A stretch of 52,459 nt of DNA from an uncultured Pseudobutyrivibrio sp. GTDB taxonomy: Bacteria; Bacillota; Clostridia; Lachnospirales; Lachnospiraceae. The translations under genes were made by a program, and so were the position numbers. Below, piece by piece: positions 42,521 to 51,485 of this stretch. The first letter of the stretch is position 1. Each line of letters begins with the position of its first letter. A model generated the notes under the pieces. It saw only the letters and a list, made by a program, of their open reading frames with translations. It was not told the origin of the DNA and did not search any database. Location: positions 1 through 52,459 of the forward strand of contig CAMJBT010000015.1 of assembly GCA_946403965.1 (NCBI GenBank). The letters run 5' to 3'.

Positions 42521-44203
42521 TTATTTAAAAATAGGCTTTAAAGCATCAGCAAGCTTGTCTTTCATAGCCTCAGCTTCTGCAAGATCCTTGCCCTTTGTAG
42601 TGAAGTAAGCCTTAATCTTTGGCTCTGTACCTGAAGGACGAACAACAACTGTGCTGCCATTCTCAAGGCCATAGATAAGAACGTTTGCTGAAGGAAGTCC
42701 TGTCTCAGCTGTGTTCTTGTAATCTGTAACCTTTGAAACTGCAATACCTGCAAAATCTGCTGGTGGGTTCTCACGAAGTGAGCTCATGATACCTGCCATT
42801 GTGTCCATACCTGAAAGTCCAGGGAACTCAAATGAGTCAACCTTGTTGAGATAGCGACCATACTCTGCATAAATCTCCTCAAGACGCTGCTTAATAGAGC
42901 TTCCGATGCTGCGGTAATATGCAGCCATCTCGCAAATAAGCATTGAGCCAATAACAGCATCCTTATCACGTACATAAGGACCAGCAAGGTATCCGTATGA
43001 CTCTTCGAAACCGAAGATAAATCTGTCAACTTCGCCATCTGCCTCAAGGCCAGCAATCTGATCACCAATCCACTTGAAACCTGTAAGAACTGAACGAAGC
43101 TCTACGCCATAGTGCTCTGCAACTGCATCTGCAAGTGGTGTAGAAACGATAGACTTAACTGCTACAGGGTTCTTTGGCATTGTGCCCTTTTCGATACGTC
43201 CTGCTGCAATGTAGTCAAGAAGAAGTACACCAACTTCATTTCCAGAAACAAGCTCATAGCTTCCATCTGGGCACTTCATAGCAATACCAACACGGTCTGC
43301 ATCAGGATCAGTAGCAAGCATAAGATCTGCGCCCTCTTCCTTTGCAAGCTCAAGACCAAGCTTGAGAGCATCAAAGATTTCTGGGTTTGGATAGCTACAT
43401 GTTGTGAAGTAGCCGTTTGGGTATTCCTGCTCAGGAACGATAGTGATATCTGTGATACCGATATCGTTAAGAACACGTGTAACTGGCACTAAACCAGAAC
43501 CATTAAGTGGGCTGTAAACAAGCTTAAGACCAGCAGTCTTGCAAAGACCTGGACGAACCTGACGCTCCTCGATTGCTGCGTAGAAAGCATCCTTGCAATC
43601 ATCGCCAACGAACTTGATAAGTCCCTTCTCAACGCCCTCTGCAAATGACATAACCTTTGCACCTGTAAGTACATCAGTCTTCTGTATCTCAGCATATACG
43701 ATAGCTGCAGCATCATCTGTCATCTGGCAGCCGTCTGGACCATAAGCCTTATAACCATTGTACTTTGCAGGGTTGTGTGAAGCTGTCACCATGATACCTG
43801 CATTGCATTTATAATATCTTGTAGCAAATGAAAGTGCTGGAACTGGCATAAGTGCATCGTAAATACGAACATTAATACCGTTTGCTGCAAGAACACCAGC
43901 TGCTGTCTTTGCAAACACATCACTCTTAAGACGTGAGTCATAGCTGATAGCAACTGTCTGATTGCCACCCTGAGTCTTTACCCAATTAGCAAGACCCTGT
44001 GTAGCCTGACGTACAACATAAATATTCATTCTGTTAGTACCTGCTCCAAGTACACCACGAAGTCCTGCTGTACCAAATGCAAGCGCTACTGCAAATCTGT
44101 CTTTAATTTCTTCATCATTACCACTAATTTTGTTAAGCTCTGGCTTAAGATCACAATCCTCAAGGTCTGCTTCAAGCCAACGCTTATAATCGTCCATATA
44201 CAT
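42521..44203 (-). CDS. Phospho-sugar mutase (phosphoglucomutase/phosphomannomutase)
   Basis: 560 aa from the ATG at 44203, chosen because GAGGAG is 9 nt upstream (an earlier ATG directly touches the RBS). Four-domain alpha-D-phosphohexomutase: catalytic phosphoserine Ser142 in TASHNP, metal loop DPDADRVG, sugar loop GFEESYGYL and phosphate-binding RPSGTEPKIKAY. Interconverts glucose-1-P and glucose-6-P (and perhaps mannose phosphates). The size matches the PgcA-type enzymes of Firmicutes. It has its own strong promoter. Confidence 0.92.
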   Translation of the reverse strand: MYMDDYKRWLEADLEDCDLKPELNKISGNDEEIKDRFAVALAFGTAGLRGVLGAGTNRMNIYVVRQATQGLANWVKTQGGNQTVAISYDSRLKSDVFAKTAAGVLAANGINVRIYDALMPVPALSFATRYYKCNAGIMVTASHNPAKYNGYKAYGPDGCQMTDDAAAIVYAEIQKTDVLTGAKVMSFAEGVEKGLIKFVGDDCKDAFYAAIEERQVRPGLCKTAGLKLVYSPLNGSGLVPVTRVLNDIGITDITIVPEQEYPNGYFTTCSYPNPEIFDALKLGLELAKEEGADLMLATDPDADRVGIAMKCPDGSYELVSGNEVGVLLLDYIAAGRIEKGTMPKNPVAVKSIVSTPLADAVAEHYGVELRSVLTGFKWIGDQIAGLEADGEVDRFIFGFEESYGYLAGPYVRDKDAVIGSMLICEMAAYYRSIGSSIKQRLEEIYAEYGRYLNKVDSFEFPGLSGMDTMAGIMSSLRENPPADFAGIAVSKVTDYKNTAETGLPSANVLIYGLENGSTVVVRPSGTEPKIKAYFTTKGKDLAEAEAMKDKLADALKPIFK

Positions 44204-44242
44204 ACTCTTCATCTCCTCGTGTTGTATTAAAAAACTCCTTTA

Positions 44243-44271
44243 ATTTTAAGTTTTCTCTAACTAACTGTCAA
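44243..44271 (-). promoter_or_regulatory. Promoter of phosphoglucomutase gene
   Basis: On the minus strand, perfect -35 TTGACA (44271-44266), 17 nt, -10 TAAAAT (44248-44243). Confidence 0.8.
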
Positions 44272-44290
44272 CAATATATATCATGTTGGC

Positions 44291-44325
44291 AAAAAAAGCC
44301 ACTAAATAATAATTATCTAGTGACT
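44291..44325 (-). terminator. Terminator after mtnN
   Basis: AGCCACTA (44297-44304) pairs with TAGTGACT (44318-44325) with one G-T pair, followed on the minus strand by seven T (44297-44291). Confidence 0.8.
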
Positions 44326-44341
44326 TTCATTTCATATAATA

Positions 44342-45028
44342 TTATTTAATTCTATTGATTACTTCTAACACAATATCAATCGACTGTTCTGCTGCCTTAC
44401 CAGCAAATGTGTTGTAATCCATCGCACTTCCATCTCCATCTGAAATAGAACGGATAAGTGTAAATGGGACATTGTTGATATAACATACGTGAGCAATGCT
44501 TGCACCTTCCATCTCAGCTGCAATAGCCTGGAAGTTGCGACGAATCCTGTCTCTCTGTTTGTCTGTGTCCACAAACATATCGCCAGAGGCGATTACACCT
44601 ACCTGGTATGTTATGCCTTTATCCTCGAGAACTTCACACACAATCTTTGTAAGTTCCTTATCAGCTTCGAAATTAATTACATTGATTCCTGAGATAAGAC
44701 CAACTGGATCACCAAGAGCCGATGTGTTCATATCATGCTGAACAGCTGACTCTGCAACAGCCACATCAAGAACTTTAAGATCCTTTACAAGAGAGCCTGC
44801 GACACCTATGTTAATCACATGATCAACACCAAAGTGAAGGATCATAATCTCCGTACATACTGCTGCGAAAACCTTACCAACTCCACTTACTGCTGCAACT
44901 ACATCAACACCATCTATTTGGCCCTTTATAAACTGGATACCACTAACTGACTCCAAAACAGGATTTTTAACAGATGGCTTAAGATTTTCAATTTCCATCT
45001 GCATAGCACCAATAATTCCAAGTGTCAT
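44342..45028 (-). CDS. mtnN: 5'-Methylthioadenosine/S-adenosylhomocysteine nucleosidase
   Basis: 228 aa. Cleaves the glycosidic bond of SAH and MTA, releasing adenine. Family marks are GIIGAMQMEIE, NIGVAGSL, SGDMFV, AAEMEGASIAHVC (catalytic Glu region) and ISDGDGSAMDY. LuxS, which uses its product S-ribosylhomocysteine, is encoded directly upstream. AAGGAG precedes the ATG. An 84-nt hairpin lies in the 142-nt gap from luxS and ends about 5 nt before that RBS. Confidence 0.93.
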   Translation of the reverse strand: MTLGIIGAMQMEIENLKPSVKNPVLESVSGIQFIKGQIDGVDVVAAVSGVGKVFAAVCTEIMILHFGVDHVINIGVAGSLVKDLKVLDVAVAESAVQHDMNTSALGDPVGLISGINVINFEADKELTKIVCEVLEDKGITYQVGVIASGDMFVDTDKQRDRIRRNFQAIAAEMEGASIAHVCYINNVPFTLIRSISDGDGSAMDYNTFAGKAAEQSIDIVLEVINRIK

Positions 45029-45045
45029 AATCTACTCCTTTTCTC

Positions 45046-45129
45046 GCCAGTCACCCAGACAAGCCATATATTACTACGCTCATCTAACACGATTCGCTTT
45101 AGTAACATATGAGCTTGTCTACTACTGGC
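45046..45129 (-). ncRNA. Structured leader of mtnN, possible cis-regulatory RNA
   Basis: Four nested helices: 45046-45051 with 45124-45129 (6 bp), 45057-45064 with 45113-45120 (8 bp), 45065-45069 with 45107-45111 (5 bp), 45071-45075 with 45101-45105 (5 bp). They enclose an internal loop of 5/3 nt, a bulged A, a 1x1 mismatch and a 25-nt apical loop. No T-run follows, so it is not a normal terminator. It starts about 8 nt after the predicted start site set by TATAAT at 45144-45149 and ends just before the RBS. I do not recognise a known riboswitch. Confidence 0.6.
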
Positions 45130-45143
45130 TATTTAAACTCTTT

Positions 45144-45149
45144 ATTATA
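45144..45149 (-). promoter_or_regulatory. Putative -10 box upstream of the mtnN leader
   Basis: A perfect TATAAT on the minus strand in the luxS-mtnN gap. The -35 region falls at the end of luxS and is poor, so the promoter may be weak or activator-dependent. Confidence 0.45.
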
Positions 45150-45170
45150 ATTGTAACTATTTATTTTACA

Positions 45171-45632
45171 CTATACTGGATATGTGAATTCCATGTTTGT
45201 CCACGAATTCAATACGTCTAGGTAACGAGCACACTCCTTCTTAGCAAGCTCGATATCCAGGTTCTCGTAGTGACCACACTCGATAGCACTCTTTCCAAAT
45301 ACATCTCCATCATGATCTACAGTCTGCTGGAACACCTTCTTTACTACTTCGAAGGTCTTCTTTGAATCAACACCCTTTACTACAAGATAGAAGCCTGTTT
45401 GGCATCCCATTGGCCCAAAATAAATAACATTGTCTGCAATTTCTGAATTACGTATATACGTAGCAATCATATGCTCTACAGAATGCATTGTGGCATTATC
45501 CATATAGTCTCCTGCATTTGGCTTACGTGTACGTAAATCATATGTAATAATATCCCCATCATCTACACGTGAAATGTAGAAGCCTGGAGTAAGAATATTG
45601 TGATTAATTGTAAAACTTTTAATTCTCTCCAT
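45171..45632 (-). CDS. luxS: S-ribosylhomocysteine lyase LuxS
   Basis: 153 aa. Metal site HSVEH (His50, His54, with catalytic Glu53) plus Cys119 in IECGHY; active-site Cys77 in FGPMGCQTGFYL. Produces homocysteine and DPD, the precursor of AI-2. The normal length is about 150-160 aa. It follows the DJ-1-like gene by 13 nt and precedes mtnN, so both SAH-recycling enzymes are adjacent. Confidence 0.95.
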   Translation of the reverse strand: MERIKSFTINHNILTPGFYISRVDDGDIITYDLRTRKPNAGDYMDNATMHSVEHMIATYIRNSEIADNVIYFGPMGCQTGFYLVVKGVDSKKTFEVVKKVFQQTVDHDGDVFGKSAIECGHYENLDIELAKKECARYLDVLNSWTNMEFTYPV

Positions 45633-45645
45633 TTTGTTCCTCTTT

Positions 45646-46194
45646 CTATTTATATACTACAGACTTTGCAATCTGCTCTGCAGTAGCTTCATCTGTAAAT
45701 GTCTTTATTATTTCAAGCGCAAATGGGATAGCAGTTCCTAAGCCACGGCTAGTGATGATGTGGCCATCGTGACACACTGGATCAGTAGAAAACTCTGCGC
45801 CTACCAAATCCTTTTCCATTCCCGGATAACAAGTGGCCTTTTTCCCATTAAGGATTCCAGCCTTACCCAACACTGTTGGTGCTGCACAAATAGCTGCAAG
45901 ACCCTTTTTGGATGTATTAAACCCATGCACCTGATCCATGAGTGGTTCGCAAAGCTCAAGATTAAGAGTGCCTGGCATTCCACCTGGAAGCACAAGCATA
46001 TCTGCGCTTTCAAAATCTGTATTCTCAATTAATTTGTCGCAATATGTGGTGATACCATGTGCACCTGGGACTTTTTTATTGCCAGTAATAGATACCATTT
46101 CTATTTCAATTCCTGCACGTCTAAGCAAATCAACAACTGTCAGAGCCTCTATTTCCTCATGACCTTCCGCCATAAAAATTAATACTTTACTCAT
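45646..46194 (-). CDS. DJ-1/PfpI family protein (ThiJ/YajL-like)
   Basis: 182 aa from the ATG at 46194 (GGGAGG about 6 nt upstream). The class-I glutamine amidotransferase-like fold shows MAEGHEEIE at the N-terminus and the nucleophile elbow AAICAAPTVLG with Cys103. This matches the DJ-1/YajL branch, proposed chaperones or deglycases for carbonyl-damaged proteins; enzyme activity is debated. It is co-oriented with luxS at 13-nt spacing. A GCTGAC/GTCAGC stem lies in its leader (about 46223-46248). Confidence 0.87.
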   Translation of the reverse strand: MSKVLIFMAEGHEEIEALTVVDLLRRAGIEIEMVSITGNKKVPGAHGITTYCDKLIENTDFESADMLVLPGGMPGTLNLELCEPLMDQVHGFNTSKKGLAAICAAPTVLGKAGILNGKKATCYPGMEKDLVGAEFSTDPVCHDGHIITSRGLGTAIPFALEIIKTFTDEATAEQIAKSVVYK

Positions 46195-46356
46195 GAATAC
46201 CTCCCATATTTTCTTTAGTCCTGCTGACAATTTTATTGTTTGGTCAGCAAAAATCCTATTTCGCAACATCTTTATAATATCACAAAATTACAAGCTTTAC
46301 ATTATGACTTCTTGCAGGCTACTTAAGAAAAGCTGGCCTAACAATGAATTAGTAAT

Positions 46357-46393
46357 TAAAAAACCTCCCATGTGAAAATCCACACAGGAGGTT
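46357..46393 (-). terminator. Terminator after cstA
   Basis: AACCTCCCATGTG (46362-46374) pairs with CACACAGGAGGTT (46381-46393) with one mismatch, then a T-run on the minus strand. Confidence 0.85.
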
Positions 46394-46431
46394 TCATTGT
46401 TAATCACTTACCAAATTCATCATTCCACTTT

Positions 46432-47892
46432 TTAAATATGATGTAATAAGTGGAAGTGCTTTGATGTTTCATGATCTTTTATTGTCGCGTGTAAAAAAAT
46501 ACCAAGAAAAGCAGCTGCTGCAACCACACCGATTGGATAGGCAATATTAGTTGATAAATGCAAGCACTCCGGTGCGCAGAAGAAATATGTCACAGAAACT
46601 GCTGACATAAATGTTGCAGGAACTACTGTAATCCAATAGTTCTTTCCATTCTTAAATAGGAACATAGCTGCCGTCCATAGAGCTATCATAGCAAGTGTCT
46701 GATTAGACCAGCTGAAATATCTCCAAATTACATTGTAATTTAACTGACTAATCAATGCTCCAGAGATAAGTAATGGAACACAGATATAAAGTCTCTTTAT
46801 ATATGATTTTTGATTAATATTGAACCAATCTGCAATTACAAGTCTTGCTGAACGGAATGCAGTATCTCCAGATGTGATTGGACATGCAATAACACCCAGC
46901 ATCGCAAGTACAATGCCAAAGCCACCCATTGTCTTTGTGCAAATATCATAAACGCAAGTAGCCTGTCCATTAGCAAGCATCTCAGTCAATCCAACTGTCA
47001 ATCCACCAGTTCTTGCGTAAATTGCACTACCTGCAGCTGCCCAAATAAGAGCAATAACGCCCTCACTTACCATTGCACCATAGAAGACCATGTGGCCTTC
47101 CCTCTCTGACTTACAACATCTAGCCATTAGTGGAGATTGTGTTGCATGGAAGCCAGAAATTGCTCCGCAGGCAACTGATACAAACATCATTGGCCAAATT
47201 GGATTGTGAGCTGGATGTAAGTTGGCCAACTGGATTTCAGGAATTGTGTATCCATGAGTTACAATACCAACAGCAACGCCAATAGCCATAACTATCAAAC
47301 AAATACCAAACACTGGATAAAACTTTCCTATAATCTTATCAATAGGAATAAATGTGGCTATAAAGTAATATATTAAGATAATAGCCAACCAGAAATAAGT
47401 ATTTGTCAGAATTCCTGTTCCGCCCTGATTACCAATCAAAAGAGAAATCAAGCCTGCAGGTCCTACAGCAAACACTGTTCCGACCATAACCAAAAGAACT
47501 ACGCTGAATATGCGCATAACGGTTTTCATAACATTGCCAAGATATAATCCTGTTAATTCAGAAACACTGGCACCATCATGTCTCATGCTCATAAAGCCAA
47601 CAGAAAAATCATGAACTCCACCTGCAAATATTGTTCCAAGTGTAATCCAAAGAAATACTGATGTGCCCCACTGAGCACCGGCTAATGCTCCGTATATAGG
47701 ACCCAATCCAGCAATGTTCAAAAGTTGAATTAGGAATAGTTTCCATTTTGGCATAACTACAAAGTCTACACCATCGTTGATACGTACAGCCGGCGTTTCT
47801 CTGTCGTCAGGCCCATATATTCTATCAACAAACTTTCCATAAACGAAGTATCCCCCAATAAGTACCGCCAGACAAATTAAAAAGCTTATCAT
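46432..47892 (-). CDS. cstA: CstA family carbon-starvation/peptide transporter
   Basis: 486 aa with about 12-14 membrane helices. Family features: an N-terminal GKFVDRIYGPDDRETPA segment, NIAGLGPIYGALAGAQWG, VHDFSVGFMSMRHDGAS and ISGFHATQSPLMARC. CstA-type proteins import peptides or, in Gram-positives and E. coli BtsT relatives, pyruvate. This is the short form, lacking the C-terminal extension of E. coli CstA (about 700 aa). GGGGG precedes the ATG. It has its own promoter and terminator, so it is a single-gene unit. Confidence 0.88.
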   Translation of the reverse strand: MISFLICLAVLIGGYFVYGKFVDRIYGPDDRETPAVRINDGVDFVVMPKWKLFLIQLLNIAGLGPIYGALAGAQWGTSVFLWITLGTIFAGGVHDFSVGFMSMRHDGASVSELTGLYLGNVMKTVMRIFSVVLLVMVGTVFAVGPAGLISLLIGNQGGTGILTNTYFWLAIILIYYFIATFIPIDKIIGKFYPVFGICLIVMAIGVAVGIVTHGYTIPEIQLANLHPAHNPIWPMMFVSVACGAISGFHATQSPLMARCCKSEREGHMVFYGAMVSEGVIALIWAAAGSAIYARTGGLTVGLTEMLANGQATCVYDICTKTMGGFGIVLAMLGVIACPITSGDTAFRSARLVIADWFNINQKSYIKRLYICVPLLISGALISQLNYNVIWRYFSWSNQTLAMIALWTAAMFLFKNGKNYWITVVPATFMSAVSVTYFFCAPECLHLSTNIAYPIGVVAAAAFLGIFLHATIKDHETSKHFHLLHHI

Positions 47893-47941
47893 ATGCTTTC
47901 ACCCCCATTCTCATATTTGTCCTATGGAACTTTATATCTAA

Positions 47942-47970
47942 ATTATAAACCCATTTAATACACAATACAA
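47942..47970 (-). promoter_or_regulatory. Promoter of cstA
   Basis: On the minus strand, -35 TTGTAT (47970-47965), 17 nt, perfect -10 TATAAT (47947-47942). Confidence 0.72.
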
Positions 47971-48032
47971 TAGATATGACGAATATGTTAGCGTTATTCC
48001 TAATTGTTTTATTTTTCAGATTTTTCAATAAT

Positions 48033-48094
48033 AAAATCCCCTTGTTGGAGATATTGCTGCATAACTTAAAGCAATATCCTCACTCAAGGGGATT
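48033..48094 (-). terminator. Terminator after the minimal SUF operon
   Basis: Outer stem AATCCCCTTG (48035-48044) with CAAGGGGATT (48085-48094), and inner stem ATATTGC (48051-48057) with GCAATAT (48071-48077). On the minus strand a short T-tract follows. Confidence 0.78.
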
Positions 48095-48141
48095 ATTTTA
48101 ATCATATGAATATTAAATTGCTTTATGAAAACATCATCGGA

Positions 48142-49065
48142 TTATCTAAGGAATCCAGCCACAATCTGCTCTTCTGCTTCTTCCTCTGTAAGGCCTAAAG
48201 ACATGAGCTTAATAAGCTGATCTCCTGCGATTTTTCCAATGGCTGCCTCGTGAATAAGAGCTGCATCCACATTCTTTGCATCAAGCTTTGGAATAGCAAC
48301 AACATGTGCATTGCCCATGATGATAGCATCACAAGCTGCATGACCATTGCAGGCTGTGTTACCTTCTATAGCAACCTCAAAAATCTGCTCTGAATCATCC
48401 TTTGCAACTGAACGCGATACAACATCTGCGCTAGAGCCCTCTCCTTCCAACACAACTCTATAGTCTGAAGTGGCTGTCTGTGAACCGTGAGTCATAAGGG
48501 CTTCGTGAATAAGAAGTGTAGCGCCCTCTTTTAGCTCTGCAAGATTGGTGCGAACTGTAGAATCTACACCCTTAATCTGCACCATCTCCATTTCAACATA
48601 GCTGCCTTCTTCCTGATAAACATTTGTAACAGGATTTAGGATGCGGGCACCCTTGCCATCGCCTTCACCATAATGCTTTTCAACATACTTGATTCGAGCA
48701 TTTTTACCTACATGGAAAGTATGAATTCCATCATGCTGAGAATCCTGATCACCACAGTTATGAATACCACATCCTGCTACGATTGTAACATCTGCATCTT
48801 CACCGATGTAAAAATCGTTGTATACCATATCCTTCAAGCCACTCTCTGAAAGAACAACCGGAATATGCACGCTTTCCCCCTTTGTTCCTGGCTTTACAAT
48901 AATATCAATTCCAGGCTTGTCTTCTTTTGAGACAATATCAATATTTGCAGTAGTATTACGTCCTGCGCTAGTACCATTGGCACGGATGTTATATGCACCC
49001 TGAGGAATGCTATCTAAATCAGCAACCTCATGTAAAATATTTTTTTGAATTGCATCAAGAGCCAT
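48142..49065 (-). CDS. Short SufB/SufD-like scaffold protein (SmsB-type)
   Basis: 307 aa consisting of little more than the SufBD beta-helix domain, whereas ordinary SufB is about 470 aa. Recognisable segments are YIGEDADVTIVAGCGIHNCG, GKNARIKYVEKHYGEG, NTACNGHAACDAIIMG and EAAIGKIAGDQLIKLMSLGLTEEEAEEQI. Together with the SufC-like ATPase it should assemble iron-sulfur clusters as a two-component minimal SUF (SMS) machine. Its ATG overlaps the sufC stop by 1 nt (TAATG), with GGAGG in the end of that gene. Cysteine ligands cannot be assigned by eye. Confidence 0.85.
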   Translation of the reverse strand: MALDAIQKNILHEVADLDSIPQGAYNIRANGTSAGRNTTANIDIVSKEDKPGIDIIVKPGTKGESVHIPVVLSESGLKDMVYNDFYIGEDADVTIVAGCGIHNCGDQDSQHDGIHTFHVGKNARIKYVEKHYGEGDGKGARILNPVTNVYQEEGSYVEMEMVQIKGVDSTVRTNLAELKEGATLLIHEALMTHGSQTATSDYRVVLEGEGSSADVVSRSVAKDDSEQIFEVAIEGNTACNGHAACDAIIMGNAHVVAIPKLDAKNVDAALIHEAAIGKIAGDQLIKLMSLGLTEEEAEEQIVAGFLR

Positions 49066-49805
49066 TATTCCTCACCTCCTAATCTCTCGCAAGCAATGCT
49101 TGCTGCAGAATCTGTACCAAGAAGTTTTGGAAGAATTACATCCTTTGGTCCCTGAGTCTTAACCTTGCCGTTTTCGATAACAACAATTTCATCTGCAATG
49201 TTAAGGATACGCTCCTGATGTGAGATAACAATAATAGTACCCTTTATTGTCTTTCTCATGTTTTCAAATACCTTTATAAGGTTTTGGAAACTCCAAAGAT
49301 CAATACCAGCCTCTGGCTCATCAAAGATAGAAAGCTTTGTACCTCGTGCAAGCACTGTGGCAATTTCGATACGCTTAAGCTCACCACCTGAAAGTGATGA
49401 ATTTACTTCACGCTCAACATAATCCTTGGCGCAAAGTCCAACCTTTGAGAGATACTCACATGCTGTTGCAACCGAAATATTCTCACCTGCTGCAAGACGC
49501 AGTAAATCAATTACTCTAATTCCTTTAAAATGAACTGGTGCCTGGAAAGCAAAACTGATTCCCATTTTTGCACGTTCAGTGATATTTCTGTCTGAAATAT
49601 CCACACCATCCAGAATAATCTGGCCTGATGTAAGTTGATTAACACCCATAATAAGCTTTGCAAGTGTAGACTTACCTCCACCATTTGGGCCTGTGATGAC
49701 AATGAATTTGCCATCTTCTACTGTAAGGTCGAGACCATCGATGATTTCCTTTGTAGTATCACCCTCATCATCAACCCTATAAGTAAGGTTTTTGATTTCT
49801 AACAT
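49065..49805 (-). CDS. sufC: SufC-like ATPase of minimal SUF system
   Basis: 246 aa soluble ABC ATPase. Walker A GPNGGGKS (39-46), Q-loop in ISFAFQAPVHFKG, signature SLSGGELKRIEIA and Walker B LSIFDEPEAGIDLW, followed by ISHQERIL. The SufC-type divergences (FAFQ, EPEAGID) separate it from importers. GAGGAG precedes the ATG. It is the first gene of a two-gene operon; no sufS, sufU or sufR lies next to it. Confidence 0.9.
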   Translation of the reverse strand: MLEIKNLTYRVDDEGDTTKEIIDGLDLTVEDGKFIVITGPNGGGKSTLAKLIMGVNQLTSGQIILDGVDISDRNITERAKMGISFAFQAPVHFKGIRVIDLLRLAAGENISVATACEYLSKVGLCAKDYVEREVNSSLSGGELKRIEIATVLARGTKLSIFDEPEAGIDLWSFQNLIKVFENMRKTIKGTIIVISHQERILNIADEIVVIENGKVKTQGPKDVILPKLLGTDSAASIACERLGGEE

Positions 49806-49943
49806 ATTTAGTTACTCCTCTAAAATATCTGTTTACAAGGATAATGCCGTGCCAGCGGCTATTACCCTATAATTAATAGGACAATTTTGTGCCTTAATAT
49901 AATAACACGAAACAACTTCTTTCTGTTAAAAAATAATCAAACG

Positions 49944-49977
49944 AAAGGTCTAATGAGAAATGTTCTCACTAGACCTT
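49944..49977. terminator. Hairpin terminator downstream of AGCS gene
   Basis: Interrupted stem AAGGTCTA-TGAGAA (49945-49959) with TTCTCA-TAGACCTT (49963-49977). A strong T-run follows only on the plus strand; on the minus strand the tract is weaker, so termination of the symporter transcript may be partial. Confidence 0.6.
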
Positions 49978-50014
49978 CATTTTTTTGAAATAAGATTATC
50001 AAGTAGACACCATA

Positions 50015-51424
50015 TTATTCCCAGAAACTAATTTCGTCTTCATCAAGGCCAACATGTTTCACCTTGAAAACGGGATTTTTACCCGTCTTCATCTGGGACT
50101 CATAATCCTTTAAAACCTTATCTGCCACACCATACAACAATGCACAGCATGGTAGGTTGATTATAGTCATAAGACCCATAGTAATATCAGCAGCAGCCCA
50201 TGCCGCATCCATAGAAACAATTGCCCCAAGGAATATTACTGCCACACAGCACAATCTAAATATCACCATAAATCTACCACTTGGATTCTTCTTACCATTG
50301 AGATAAATTAACGCGTTATCCACATAGTAAAGGTTTCCAAGTAGGGTTGTGAACGCAAACAGAATCATGGCGCCAGTTATAAACAGTGGTCCGAAGTGAC
50401 CAAACACTGTAGAGATAGCGTTCTGAACATATAGAATACCGCTAACATCTTTTGATGGGGCAACACCTGAACTTAAACACATAAGGCCTGTTGCTGTACA
50501 AAGTAGAATAGTATCGATATATACGGATACTGTCTGTACCAAGCCCTGTTTTACCGGATGAGTAACATTTGCTGATGCAGATGCATTTGGTGCCGAACCA
50601 ACACCTGCCTCATTAGAATAAAGACCACGTTTTATGCCATAGATAAGACATGATCCAGATACACCTCCGAAGATCGACTTAAAGTCAAAGGCATTTTGGA
50701 AGATAGTAACAAACATGGCTGGCACATTAGAGATGTTTGCAATTATGACAATTATTGCCACAATAACATAGCAAATTCCCATAAATGGAACCAACACTTC
50801 TGTTAACTTAATAATCTTCTTACCACCACCAAGAATGCAGATTGCTACCAATGTTGATATAACAATCCCCACAACAATAGGTGTCACCTTTGGGTTGTAA
50901 AAGCTATATGCTGCAAATGATGACTGTAAATTGTATGAACAAAGAAGATTAAAGCCTACTGCATATGTGCAAATCAAAAATATGCAGAATAACACAGAAA
51001 GCCAAGGTGCATGTAGAGCCTTTTCTATATAATAAGCAGGACCTCCATAGCAGCTGTCATCTTCTTCTCTCTGTTTGTATACCTGAGCAAGTGTACTTTC
51101 CACAAAAGCTGAAGAAGCACCAATCAAACACATAATCCACATCCAAAAAATAGCACCTGGACCACCCAAACAGATGACTGTAGAAACACCAACTATATTT
51201 CCAGTACCAACACGTGATGCTGTAGAAACCATAAGTGCCTGGAATGAAGAAACATGAGCCTTGTCCTCAGGCTTTTCCATTACAAGTCTGCAGGCCTCTC
51301 TAAATAAACGAACCTGAACAAATCTAGTTCTAAAAGTAAAATATAATCCTGCAATTCCCATTACAATAATAAGGATAGGATAATACATCAGGTCATCAAT
51401 ATTTGTTAATAAATCTAATATCAT
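50015..51424 (-). CDS. Sodium:alanine symporter family protein (AGCS)
   Basis: 469 aa with about 11 membrane helices. Family signatures: FRTRFVQVRLFREACRLV at the N-terminus, VSSFQALMVSTASRVGTGNIVGVSTVI and the GLYSNEAGVGSAPNASASA motif. Imports alanine or glycine with sodium (or protons). It has its own promoter upstream and is separate from the minimal SUF operon. Confidence 0.9.
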   Translation of the reverse strand: MILDLLTNIDDLMYYPILIIVMGIAGLYFTFRTRFVQVRLFREACRLVMEKPEDKAHVSSFQALMVSTASRVGTGNIVGVSTVICLGGPGAIFWMWIMCLIGASSAFVESTLAQVYKQREEDDSCYGGPAYYIEKALHAPWLSVLFCIFLICTYAVGFNLLCSYNLQSSFAAYSFYNPKVTPIVVGIVISTLVAICILGGGKKIIKLTEVLVPFMGICYVIVAIIVIIANISNVPAMFVTIFQNAFDFKSIFGGVSGSCLIYGIKRGLYSNEAGVGSAPNASASANVTHPVKQGLVQTVSVYIDTILLCTATGLMCLSSGVAPSKDVSGILYVQNAISTVFGHFGPLFITGAMILFAFTTLLGNLYYVDNALIYLNGKKNPSGRFMVIFRLCCVAVIFLGAIVSMDAAWAAADITMGLMTIINLPCCALLYGVADKVLKDYESQMKTGKNPVFKVKHVGLDEDEISFWE

Positions 51425-51456
51425 TCAAACTCTCCATTTCAATTAAATACCGTGTA

Positions 51457-51485
51457 ATTATATAAGGAATGTTTTGTTTTAGCAA
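51457..51485 (-). promoter_or_regulatory. Promoter of AGCS gene
   Basis: On the minus strand, -35 TTGCTA (51485-51480), 17 nt, perfect -10 TATAAT (51462-51457). Confidence 0.75.

Noticed and set aside
45046-45129. mtnN leader as a SAM or SAH riboswitch
   Set aside because: The long hairpin lacks the multi-helix junction and conserved core nucleotides of the classes I know, so it is listed only as an unassigned structure.
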